This document shows, one piece after another, positions 17,944-24,719 of a stretch of 29,721 nt of DNA (position 1 is its first letter; the number at the start of each line of letters is the position of its first letter). The notes under the pieces are model-generated. The model had not been told where the DNA came from, searched no databases, and was given only the letters and a program-made list of their open reading frames with translations. Source of the DNA: Methylotenera sp. (lineage in GTDB: Bacteria > Pseudomonadota > Gammaproteobacteria > Burkholderiales > Methylophilaceae); NCBI GenBank assembly GCA_013816325.1, contig JACDEP010000003.1, forward strand, positions 1 through 29,721, written 5' to 3'. Made by a program: the position numbers and the translations under genes.

Positions 17944-19233
17944 TCATTCTGCAGCGTGCCGTTTCTGGCGATGTCGGGTGCCCGATGACTTTGGTCCTTC
18001 TACATCAGGCACTTCAGTATTATTGGAAACTGTTTTTCCGCCATTTTTATTAGATAATTGCACTTTAGCGCCAGCGCGTAATTTATCTGCACCATCGATC
18101 ACTAGTAAATCCCCGGCTTTAATATCACCTTCTATCGATGAAAATTCATTTTCGGTAACGATCACTTTTACAGGTTTGACGCTAATTGTTTGATCTGCTT
18201 TCACCAAATAAACGAAGGTGCCTTGCGACCCTCGTTGAATAGCCGCACTGGGCACTACTAAAGAATTTTTATTAGTGCCCAGTAAAACCCTAACATTCAC
18301 AAATTGATTAGGGAACAGGCTTTCATCCTCGTTGGCAAACTGTGCTTTCAGTTTTACGGTGCCCGTTGTTGTATCAATTTGGTTATCCGCACTTAATAGA
18401 AAACCTTCTGCCAACTTCTTCTGCTGATCACGTCCATAAACGGCAACGGCTAATTTTTGACCCTTACGCATCGGAGTTAACACCGATGACAAGTTATCTT
18501 GGGGGACAGAAAATACGACTGAGATGGGCTTCACCTCGGCGATGCTAAGAATCCCATTCGCATCAGATTGATGCACGATATTGCCGGCATCTATTTGGCG
18601 CAAACCAATGCGCCCGCTAATCGGTGCCGTAATGCGCGTGTAAGTCAGTTGTAATTTAGCGTTATCAATCTGGCTCTGGTCAGTTTGAATTGTTCCTAAA
18701 TATTGATTCACCAAAGAATGCTGTGTTGCCACTTGCTGCTCTGGTGCTGAGTCTTGTGCTAATAAGGTTTTATATCGCTCCAAATCCAGCTGCGCATTTT
18801 TGAGTAAGGCCTGATCTTTTGCCAACTGCCCTTGTGCTTGTGCCAGTTGTACTTGGTATGGTCGCGAGTCAATCTCCGCAAGCAATTCACCTTTTTTTAT
18901 ATACTGGCCTTCATTGAACAAAATGCGCATTAACTGTCCATCAATACGCGTTCTTACAATAACATTGCTGCGGGGAACCACCGTACCGATCGCATTCAAA
19001 TACATATCGATATCAGCCACTTTAGCGGTTAGCGCAGTCACAGTTGCGGTCTGTTTAGTACCTTTCTTCGCTTGCTCTGCAGCTTTGGTATTGTTGCTGT
19101 AATGACGGAATGCAAAAAAAGCGATTAGCCCTAAAACCACTATTAATAAAATGAGTTTTAACTTACTTTTACCGACTTTACTTTGTCTCTTCTCGCCTTC
19201 TACCATTACATTATCAATTTTTTGTTGTGCCAT
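17944..19233 (-). CDS. mdtA: RND efflux periplasmic adaptor, MdtA type
   Basis: This membrane fusion protein links the MdtBC permease to the outer membrane channel. It has a single N-terminal membrane anchor (LKLILLIVVLGLIAFFAF), then half a biotinyl-lipoyl domain with VVPRSNVIVRTRIDGQL. An alpha-helical hairpin follows (LAQAQGQLAKDQALLKNAQL onward), then the second lipoyl half (ITAPISGRIGLRQIDAGN), beta-barrel and membrane-proximal domains. The tail is Lys/Arg/His-rich. The start is set at ATG 19233, seven bases behind AAGGG; an adjacent ATG at 19236 is possible, while an upstream frame to 19266 lacks support. It is the first gene of the mdt operon. No two-component pair such as BaeSR lies beside it. 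Confidence 0.93.
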   Translation of the reverse strand: MAQQKIDNVMVEGEKRQSKVGKSKLKLILLIVVLGLIAFFAFRHYSNNTKAAEQAKKGTKQTATVTALTAKVADIDMYLNAIGTVVPRSNVIVRTRIDGQLMRILFNEGQYIKKGELLAEIDSRPYQVQLAQAQGQLAKDQALLKNAQLDLERYKTLLAQDSAPEQQVATQHSLVNQYLGTIQTDQSQIDNAKLQLTYTRITAPISGRIGLRQIDAGNIVHQSDANGILSIAEVKPISVVFSVPQDNLSSVLTPMRKGQKLAVAVYGRDQQKKLAEGFLLSADNQIDTTTGTVKLKAQFANEDESLFPNQFVNVRVLLGTNKNSLVVPSAAIQRGSQGTFVYLVKADQTISVKPVKVIVTENEFSSIEGDIKAGDLLVIDGADKLRAGAKVQLSNKNGGKTVSNNTEVPDVEGPKSSGTRHRQKRHAAE

Positions 19234-19240
19234 CATGATG

Positions 19241-19246
19241 CCCTTT
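19241..19246 (-). promoter_or_regulatory. Ribosome binding site deciding the mdtA start
   Basis: On the minus strand an A-run ending in AAAGGG stops seven bases before ATG 19233 and four before ATG 19236. Spacing favours 19233 and argues against the longer frame starting at 19266. Confidence 0.6.
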
Positions 19247-19710
19247 TTAAGTTCAGCGCTTAGCATTTACAAGCACTATGCTGCTTAGCAGATTTTCCCA
19301 TTAAACTGACTTTGAGTATGCGGATAAATTTCTTCAATCTGTGTAAAACTAAGTAAATCATGAAAACTAGATGAGTAACTTACTTTCACCATTGCGAGCA
19401 ACTCCGAATAATTGACAGGTTGTAACCACATATCAATGCAAAGGTAGTGTAATTTGCTTTCAAACAGATGTGAATACCTGTGCAAAGAAGGTATGCAGGT
19501 CATCTAAGGTTTGAATAAAGGCTTGCCTTATCTAGCTTCTTACGAGTGAGCTTGGCTCCCTTATTGATTGAAGAATCAAAGGTATGACTCGCGTGGTTAC
19601 TTATTCGCAGTTTCAAACTTATAATTAAACGCATAGTCAAATTATTATTAGTAACTAACTTATATTAATTCATACAATTATTATTCCCATTTATTTGAAA
19701 CTTTTACCCA

Positions 19711-19737
19711 CTAGCACTCTCTTACCCAGAGTGCTAA
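19711..19737. promoter_or_regulatory. CIRCE element (HrcA operator) in front of rpoH
   Basis: TAGCACTC (19712-19719), nine bases, then GAGTGCTA (19729-19736) make a perfect 8-bp inverted repeat with exactly the spacer of the CIRCE consensus TTAGCACTC-N9-GAGTGCTAA. Only the outermost T of the left arm is changed to C, while the final A of the right arm is kept. CIRCE is bound by the heat-shock repressor HrcA, whose activity depends on GroEL. The right arm overlaps the probable rpoH -10, so binding should block transcription. Confidence 0.9.
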
Positions 19738-19740
19738 AAT
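19712..19740 (+). promoter_or_regulatory. rpoH: Probable rpoH promoter with extended -10
   Basis: TGCTAAAAT (19732-19740) reads as an extended -10 (TGn plus TAAAAT). The hexamer 17 bases upstream (TAGCAC, 19712-19717) is a poor -35, which is usual for extended -10 promoters. The element sits on the CIRCE repeat. Transcription would start near 19747, leaving a leader of about 22 bases that contains the ribosome binding site GGAGG (19752-19756), 12 bases before the ATG. Confidence 0.55.
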
Positions 19741-19768
19741 GTAATTCTATTGGAGGATTAACGTTTCA

Positions 19769-20626
19769 ATGACTAACGCATTAACATTACCAGTATTAGC
19801 TGCAACAGATAGCCTAGAGCATTATTCACGGCTTATTAAAGCTTACCCTATCCTAACGGCTGAGGAAGAATATACCCTTGCTGTAAAGTTCAAACAGGAT
19901 AATGACCTTGAGGCTGCCCGTCAGTTGATTGTGTCACATCTGCGTTTGGTGGCAAGCATTGCCCGTGGTTATAACGGATATGGTTTACCGCAATCCGATT
20001 TGATCCAAGAAGGAAATATCGGCCTCATGAAGGCGGTAAAACGTTTTGACCCTGAGCGTGGCGTGCGCTTGGTATCATTTGCCATGCACTGGATCAAAGC
20101 CGAGATGCACGAATACATCATTCGTAACTGGCGCTTGGTTAAAATTGCCACTACCAAAGCGCAACGCAAGCTGTTCTTTAACTTGCGAAGCATGAGGACC
20201 GGGCTTGGTAGCCTACAGCCTAATGAAGTAGCGCATATTGCCCGCAAACTTAACGTTAAGCCCGAAGAAGTGCTGGAAATGGAATCACGCTTGGATGGCC
20301 ATGAGATTTCTTTGGAAGCTAATATCGATGACGATAGCGATGATCACTACAGTCCTATCGCTTACTTACAAGACGAAAGCCTGGAGCCTTCAGAAGCGCT
20401 TGATGCTAAACAAACAGAAGTGGCTGAAACTACGGGGCTTGCTCATGCATTAGAGAACCTGGATGAAAGAAGCCGCCGTGTGGTGGAAGCGCGTTGGTTA
20501 CAGGATAAAGGTGGAAAAACGCTGCATGAACTTGCGGAGGAATTTGGTGTATCCGCAGAGCGCATTCGCCAGATTGAGCAAAAAGCCATGCAAAAAATGA
20601 AAACATTGATGCTGGCTAAACGTTAA
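19769..20626 (+). CDS. rpoH: RNA polymerase heat-shock sigma factor RpoH (sigma-32)
   Basis: RpoH directs RNA polymerase to heat-shock promoters. The 285-residue protein has region 2 (DLIQEGNIGLMKAVKRFDP, then FAMHWIKAEMHEYIIRNWRL). It carries the RpoH box QRKLFFNLR at residues 132-140, which separates it from RpoD and RpoS and contributes to chaperone/FtsH control. Region 4.2 is the helix-turn-helix LHELAEEFGVSAERIRQIEQKAM. It stands alone between a CIRCE-controlled promoter and a strong terminator, not directly behind ftsX as in many relatives. The expected circuit is HrcA repression of synthesis in addition to the usual post-translational control of sigma-32 by DnaK/FtsH (family knowledge). 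Confidence 0.98.
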   Translation: MTNALTLPVLAATDSLEHYSRLIKAYPILTAEEEYTLAVKFKQDNDLEAARQLIVSHLRLVASIARGYNGYGLPQSDLIQEGNIGLMKAVKRFDPERGVRLVSFAMHWIKAEMHEYIIRNWRLVKIATTKAQRKLFFNLRSMRTGLGSLQPNEVAHIARKLNVKPEEVLEMESRLDGHEISLEANIDDDSDDHYSPIAYLQDESLEPSEALDAKQTEVAETTGLAHALENLDERSRRVVEARWLQDKGGKTLHELAEEFGVSAERIRQIEQKAMQKMKTLMLAKR

Positions 20627-20648
20627 TAATCCAGTTCGTGCAACAAAT

Positions 20649-20675
20649 AAAAAAGGCTGCAATGCAGCCTTTTTT
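20649..20675. terminator. Strong intrinsic terminator, probably bidirectional
   Basis: GGCTGC (20655-20660) and GCAGCC (20664-20669) form a G/C-rich stem around AAT, flanked by a run of six A on the left and six T on the right. It therefore reads as a terminator on both strands. It lies 22 bases after rpoH and 19 bases beyond the stop of the convergent dynamin-like gene. Confidence 0.92.
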
Positions 20676-20694
20676 ATTATCTTAATAATGTGCG

Positions 20695-22665
20695 TTAAGC
20701 CGCTTTTGCCTCATCATTCGCTTCAAAGGCCAGTGCATTCTTCATATGCATACGCAAGACTTTCAAATCATCAATCTGGGCTTGTATACTTTTCTCTATC
20801 GTTTCCAGTTCTAGAATACGATCTTCCAGCGTGTCAGTCGCTTTATAAATACGTTTAATACTTTCCAAGCGACGGCGTAACTGCAATTGATGCTCACGTA
20901 CTTGTGATTCCATAGGTGCAATCACCGCTTTCAACCAGTTCTCGATATCTCGGTTTGCCACTTCGAACACATGAATCACGCGGCTTGCCAAAGTCTCGAA
21001 AAACTTAGTAGTTAAAGTCATTTTTTCGTTGGCTATCATATTGAACGCCGTGTTGAATTGCTCTTTATAAGCGCGCTCTAGCTTAGCCAACTCTTTTTGG
21101 TAACGTAACGTTGAAAAAGCCGGTGGTTCAGACTTACGTAAGCCATGCTCTTTGGCAAACTTTTCGTACATCACGTCCATCATTTTCTTGATTTCATCAA
21201 TTTGAGTATCAGAGGATATCAAGCGAGTTTTAAGCTCACTGAAAAATTTATCCATCGCATCGCGGATTGTTTTTGTAAAGCTCGCTTGAATCATAGTTTC
21301 ACGCGTGGTGTGCACATGTAGCTTCAAGGCTTCCATACCCAGTAAAGTGAATAATCGATTAGTGTGTTGTGAGAAAATACTGCGCAAGGCTTGGAAACGT
21401 TGCAAGCCTTTCTCAAAATTCTCTTTATCAACTTTCACTTTATTCATCATGTGTTCAACAACGTCTTCATTCTTGCCACGCAAGCCGCGCAGTTCAATGA
21501 GCTGATCGTTGATACCTGAAAAACGCGCATCCAAAATAAGATGCGAATTAGCGATTAAATCTTCAATTTCGTTCTGCGTGTTATCTCGAACAATTTCTTT
21601 TTTAGACGGAATCAGTTCATCGGATAAAGCTTTTTCCAGTTCAAGAATGCGGCTCTTTACCAACAACGCTTGATCATTGTTAACTTTAGCTAACAAACCT
21701 TTTTGGGCTGAAATCGGGAATATCTGGTTGATATCCAGGCTTAATAGTTCAGCACTGGTTTTAACTTGTTTGGTAATTTCTTTTTGTATCTCTTTTTCTT
21801 CTTTAAGCTCGTCCCAAAGGCCGTCGATTTTATTCAATACAGCCAAGCGCCCTTTTTGTTTCCAACGTGTGCCGCTGATGTATTGGCGCCACACATCAAT
21901 TTCAGATTTGGTTACGCCAGTATCTGCTGCCAAAATAAATAATACCGCATGAGCGTTTGGCAGCATATTCAGGGTTAATTCTGGCTCAGTACCAATCGCA
22001 TTTAAGCCCGGTGTATCTAAAATCACTAGACCCTGTTCCAACAAGGGATGTGGGAAGTTAATCACTGCATAACGCCAGCTTGGCACATCTATCGTGCCGT
22101 CTTTATTAACACTTAATGCGTCATCTGAGCTATTAGGGTCATATAAGCCATATTTTTCTGCATCTTCGACTGACACGGCCTTGGTAAGGCTTACCTCTTT
22201 AAAGGCATTGACCATACTGTCATTTGAATCCATATCAAATGGGACCAATTTCCACTCATCTGGATAGCGTTTGTATTCAGTAGTAGTCGCATCAGAAAGA
22301 CGGGTTTCAATCGGTAAAAGCATGATTGAACTAGGTTTTGTATTGTCATACAGCAATTCGGTTGGGCACATTGTGGTACGCCCCGCGCTAGATGGCAACA
22401 ATCGTTGGCCGTAATTAGCGAAGAAAATCGCATTAATTAGCTCAGACTTACCGCGGGAAAACTCAGCCACGAAAGCTACATTCAATTTATCTTCACGCAG
22501 TCTGTCTAGCAGATGTTGGATACGCTGATCCACTTGCGCATCATTTAGCTCTTGCTCGTTTAGCCAGCTGCGGTAATCACAGATAGTATCGACGAGCGCC
22601 TTGCGCCACTCGGAATAGGCGGCAAATTGATGGGATAGTTTACTTTCAGCTTTATTTTCGGCCAT
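20695..22665 (-). CDS. Dynamin-like large GTPase
   Basis: A 656-residue bacterial dynamin-family protein, expected to be cytoplasmic or peripheral on the membrane, where such proteins remodel or protect bilayers. G1 is VAEFSRGKSELINAIF (Lys73, Ser74), with Ala in place of the first P-loop glycine. G3 is LDTPGLNAIG (Asp217) and G4 is NKIDG (278-282). The remainder is mostly helical and ends in a long predicted coiled coil (about 575-645: HQLQLRRRLESIKRIYKA, LEDRILELETIEKSIQAQI). No transmembrane helix is evident. The ATG at 22665 has AAGGA five bases upstream. It is a single gene, divergent from DUF971 and convergent with rpoH. Its precise role is unknown, and the family call rests on the GTPase motifs. 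Confidence 0.88.
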   Translation of the reverse strand: MAENKAESKLSHQFAAYSEWRKALVDTICDYRSWLNEQELNDAQVDQRIQHLLDRLREDKLNVAFVAEFSRGKSELINAIFFANYGQRLLPSSAGRTTMCPTELLYDNTKPSSIMLLPIETRLSDATTTEYKRYPDEWKLVPFDMDSNDSMVNAFKEVSLTKAVSVEDAEKYGLYDPNSSDDALSVNKDGTIDVPSWRYAVINFPHPLLEQGLVILDTPGLNAIGTEPELTLNMLPNAHAVLFILAADTGVTKSEIDVWRQYISGTRWKQKGRLAVLNKIDGLWDELKEEKEIQKEITKQVKTSAELLSLDINQIFPISAQKGLLAKVNNDQALLVKSRILELEKALSDELIPSKKEIVRDNTQNEIEDLIANSHLILDARFSGINDQLIELRGLRGKNEDVVEHMMNKVKVDKENFEKGLQRFQALRSIFSQHTNRLFTLLGMEALKLHVHTTRETMIQASFTKTIRDAMDKFFSELKTRLISSDTQIDEIKKMMDVMYEKFAKEHGLRKSEPPAFSTLRYQKELAKLERAYKEQFNTAFNMIANEKMTLTTKFFETLASRVIHVFEVANRDIENWLKAVIAPMESQVREHQLQLRRRLESIKRIYKATDTLEDRILELETIEKSIQAQIDDLKVLRMHMKNALAFEANDEAKAA

Positions 22666-22833
22666 GATGGTCCTTAAACCACTTTAACGTATTAATACTC
22701 TATCATTTTAAAGTAAACAATCAAATAAATCAGTTAACTATTCGGCTTATTTCAAATAAAATTCAGATAAGCGGCAAATTAGCAATGACAAGCGGTTGCC
22801 AGCGTAGTGAGCAAGCAAATAGCCGCCTTCTGT

Positions 22834-22854
22834 TATCATCTCATTTTAATGATA
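22834..22854. repeat. Short inverted repeat before the DUF971 gene
   Basis: TATCAT (22834-22839) and ATGATA (22849-22854) are perfect 6-base arms around nine bases, ending four bases before the ATG at 22859. It could be an operator or fold over the ribosome binding region, which has no visible Shine-Dalgarno. It could also be chance in A/T-rich DNA. Confidence 0.25.
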
Positions 22855-22858
22855 CTGA

Positions 22859-23257
22859 ATGATTATGAGCGGCCTGATCCAAACTACACCTTGCCCGATT
22901 GATATTCGCCTGCATCAGACCTCGCGTTTATTAGAGGTAAAATTTGATAATGCAACCGAATGCATGATGTCTTGTGAATTTTTGCGTGTTTATTCCCCTT
23001 CTGCTGAAGTGCGTGGCCACGGTCACGGGCAGGAAACCCTGCAAGTCGGCAAGGAAGAGGTGAACATTGTGGCCATTGAGCCAGTGGGTAATTATGCAGT
23101 TAAACTGGTATTTTCGGATGGTCACGATACTGGCTTATATTCTTGGGACTATCTATATGATTTAGCTAAAAATTATGAAGCCCTATGGCTGGAATATTTA
23201 GCTAAATTAAGTATGGCCGGAATCAAGCGTAAAGGAATAAAGCTAAAAATGATTTAA
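22859..23257 (+). CDS. DUF971 protein (gamma-butyrobetaine hydroxylase-like N-terminal domain)
   Basis: A 132-residue protein consisting essentially of one DUF971 domain. The signature pieces are LLEVKFDNATECMMSCEFLRVYSPSAEVRGHG, read here as FDNATECMMSCEFLRVYSP and EVRGHGHGQ, followed by VGKEEVNIVAIEPVGNYAVK and FSDGHDTGLYSWDYLY. The same domain is the N-terminal part of gamma-butyrobetaine hydroxylases and occurs alone in many proteobacteria. Cysteine and histidine clusters suggest a metal site but this is unproven. An alternative start is ATG 22865. ubiE follows after 21 bases, so it is probably the first gene of the ubi operon; a DUF971 gene before ubiE is common in betaproteobacteria. 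The biochemical role is unknown. Confidence 0.88.
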   Translation: MIMSGLIQTTPCPIDIRLHQTSRLLEVKFDNATECMMSCEFLRVYSPSAEVRGHGHGQETLQVGKEEVNIVAIEPVGNYAVKLVFSDGHDTGLYSWDYLYDLAKNYEALWLEYLAKLSMAGIKRKGIKLKMI

Positions 23258-23278
23258 CCTCAAAAAACGGGAACAACT

Positions 23279-24064
23279 ATGAGTATCGACAATATGAGTA
23301 CCGATAAACTGAATACAAATAAGGTCAACACGGATAAAAATACACATTTTGGCTACAAAACTGTAGCAGAGACTGAAAAAGCCAAGAAAGTCGGTGAGGT
23401 TTTCCATTCAGTCGCCAGCAAATACGACTTAATGAACGACGTGATGTCTGCTGGTTTGCATCGCGGCTGGAAGCGCTTTGCCGTAGAGTTAAGTGGCGTT
23501 AGACAAGGTGACAAAGTGCTCGATATCGCTGGTGGCAGCGGTGATTTATCGAAACTTTTTGCTAAGCGAGTGGGCTCTGAAGGCCAGGTCATTCTAACCG
23601 ACATCAATGCTTCGATGTTAACGGTAGGTCGTGACCGTATGCTGAATGCCGGTTTGAATGTGCCGGCCATGCAATGCGATGCCGAAAAATTACCATTCCC
23701 TGACCAACATTTCGATTGTGTAATCGTTGCGTTCGGCTTACGCAACATGACGCATAAAGACCTGGCATTGGCAGAAATGCAACGCGTATTGAAAGTGGGC
23801 GGCCGCCTGCTCGTTTTAGAATTTTCTAAAGTTTGGCAGCCCTTATCCAAACTATACGATGCTTATTCTTTCAAACTCTTACCATTTATGGGTAAATTAC
23901 TGGCTAAAGATGCTGAAAGCTATCAGTACTTAGCTGAATCTATCCGCATGCATCCTGACCAAGAAACATTGAAGAAAATGATGCTGGATGCGGGCTTAAG
24001 TAAAGTGGATTATTACAACTTAGCAGCAGGTGTAGTAGCTTTACATAAGGGTTATAAAATCTAA
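23279..24064 (+). CDS. ubiE: Ubiquinone/menaquinone C-methyltransferase UbiE
   Basis: UbiE is the SAM-dependent C-methyltransferase that acts on the 2-polyprenyl-6-methoxy-1,4-benzoquinol intermediate of ubiquinone synthesis. The 261-residue class I methyltransferase has motif I VLDIAGGSGDLSKLF and the family stretches THFGYKTVAETEKAKKVGEV, FHSVASKYDLMNDVMSAGLH, AFGLRNMTHKDLALAEM and GGRLLVLEFSKV. The first 20 or so residues (Asn/Asp/Lys/Thr-rich, repeats of the form xTDK) precede the conserved core and may be a dispensable extension. The stop overlaps the ubiJ start by one base (TAATG), indicating translational coupling. Confidence 0.97.
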   Translation: MSIDNMSTDKLNTNKVNTDKNTHFGYKTVAETEKAKKVGEVFHSVASKYDLMNDVMSAGLHRGWKRFAVELSGVRQGDKVLDIAGGSGDLSKLFAKRVGSEGQVILTDINASMLTVGRDRMLNAGLNVPAMQCDAEKLPFPDQHFDCVIVAFGLRNMTHKDLALAEMQRVLKVGGRLLVLEFSKVWQPLSKLYDAYSFKLLPFMGKLLAKDAESYQYLAESIRMHPDQETLKKMMLDAGLSKVDYYNLAAGVVALHKGYKI

Positions 24065-24717
24065 TGTTAAAGGCCCTCTCTACCCGTGTTTTACAACATC
24101 TGATTACCCAGAATAGCTGGGCGAATGAGATATTGCAGCCATTCGCCGGCAAATCCGTGCAATTTAATATCGGGCTGGTGAAAACTACTTTGGTCATCCT
24201 GGAAAATGGTAGCCTGGCGATTGCAGGTGAAACCAATATTGCTGATGCACGTGTAACAATTCCACCTGGCCTATTGCTTCGTTTATTAGCTAAAGACGAA
24301 ACTGCACGGATGCAGATCGATATTGAAGGCGATTCTCATCTTGTGGCTGAGATGGCTAAAGTGTTGACCAATTTGCAATGGGACTACGAAGAAGATTTGA
24401 GCAAGTTGGTGGGGGATGTCCCGGCTTACAGGATAGGCCAATTCACTAAACAAGCGGGTAAGTCCATCAAGGACACTGGCGTCAACCTGGCTGAAATATT
24501 GAGCGAATACTGGCAAGAAGAAAATCCGCTGATTGCAAAAAAACGCCATGTGGAAGAGTTCAATACTGCGGTAGATACTTTACGTGCAGATGTAGATCGG
24601 CTGGAAAAACGATTAGCTAAACTCACTCAGCAATATAAAGATGAGGATGAAACAACGCCATTAGATAAAGGTGCTTCGGATATTTCTTCTAAAACGACTG
24701 ATATAGATCAACAATAA
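24064..24717 (+). CDS. ubiJ: Ubiquinone biosynthesis accessory factor UbiJ (SCP2 domain)
   Basis: UbiJ binds quinone intermediates through its SCP2 (sterol carrier protein 2) fold and organises the soluble Ubi enzyme complex. The 217-residue protein has the SCP2 domain at about 10-115 (FAGKSVQFNIGLVKTTLVI onward, then GDSHLVAEMAKVLTNLQWDY and EEDLSKLVGDVPAYRIG). A helical, charged tail follows (AVDTLRADVDRLEKRLAKL), which looks like a coiled coil. The position between ubiE and ubiB is the canonical one. It begins one base inside the ubiE stop and ends two bases before the ubiB ATG. Sequence divergence in the family is high, so context carries much of the call. Confidence 0.92.
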   Translation: MLKALSTRVLQHLITQNSWANEILQPFAGKSVQFNIGLVKTTLVILENGSLAIAGETNIADARVTIPPGLLLRLLAKDETARMQIDIEGDSHLVAEMAKVLTNLQWDYEEDLSKLVGDVPAYRIGQFTKQAGKSIKDTGVNLAEILSEYWQEENPLIAKKRHVEEFNTAVDTLRADVDRLEKRLAKLTQQYKDEDETTPLDKGASDISSKTTDIDQQ

Positions 24718-24719
24718 CT

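Larger units (their letters stand above)
19234..19768. other. Divergent control region between the mdt operon and rpoH
   Basis: This 535-base spacer contains no credible gene; a 72-codon minus-strand frame at 19285-19503 has no recognisable content. The left part must carry the mdt promoter. Two copies of CTTAGCA (19259-19265 and 19284-19290), 25 bases apart start to start, are the only repeat I see near it. The right 150 bases are strongly A/T-rich, as expected for an UP-like promoter region, and lead into the CIRCE operator and rpoH promoter. Confidence 0.55.

Noticed and set aside
19285..19503. 72-codon minus-strand frame upstream of mdtA
   Set aside because: No family resemblance and no Shine-Dalgarno; it lies where the mdt promoter should be.
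19640..19723. Sigma-32-type promoter for rpoH using TTGAAA at 19695-19700
   Set aside because: The hexamer resembles a -35, but the following CCCA lies only six bases away and no hexamer at 16-18 bases fits a -10; the extended -10 at 19732-19740 is better placed.
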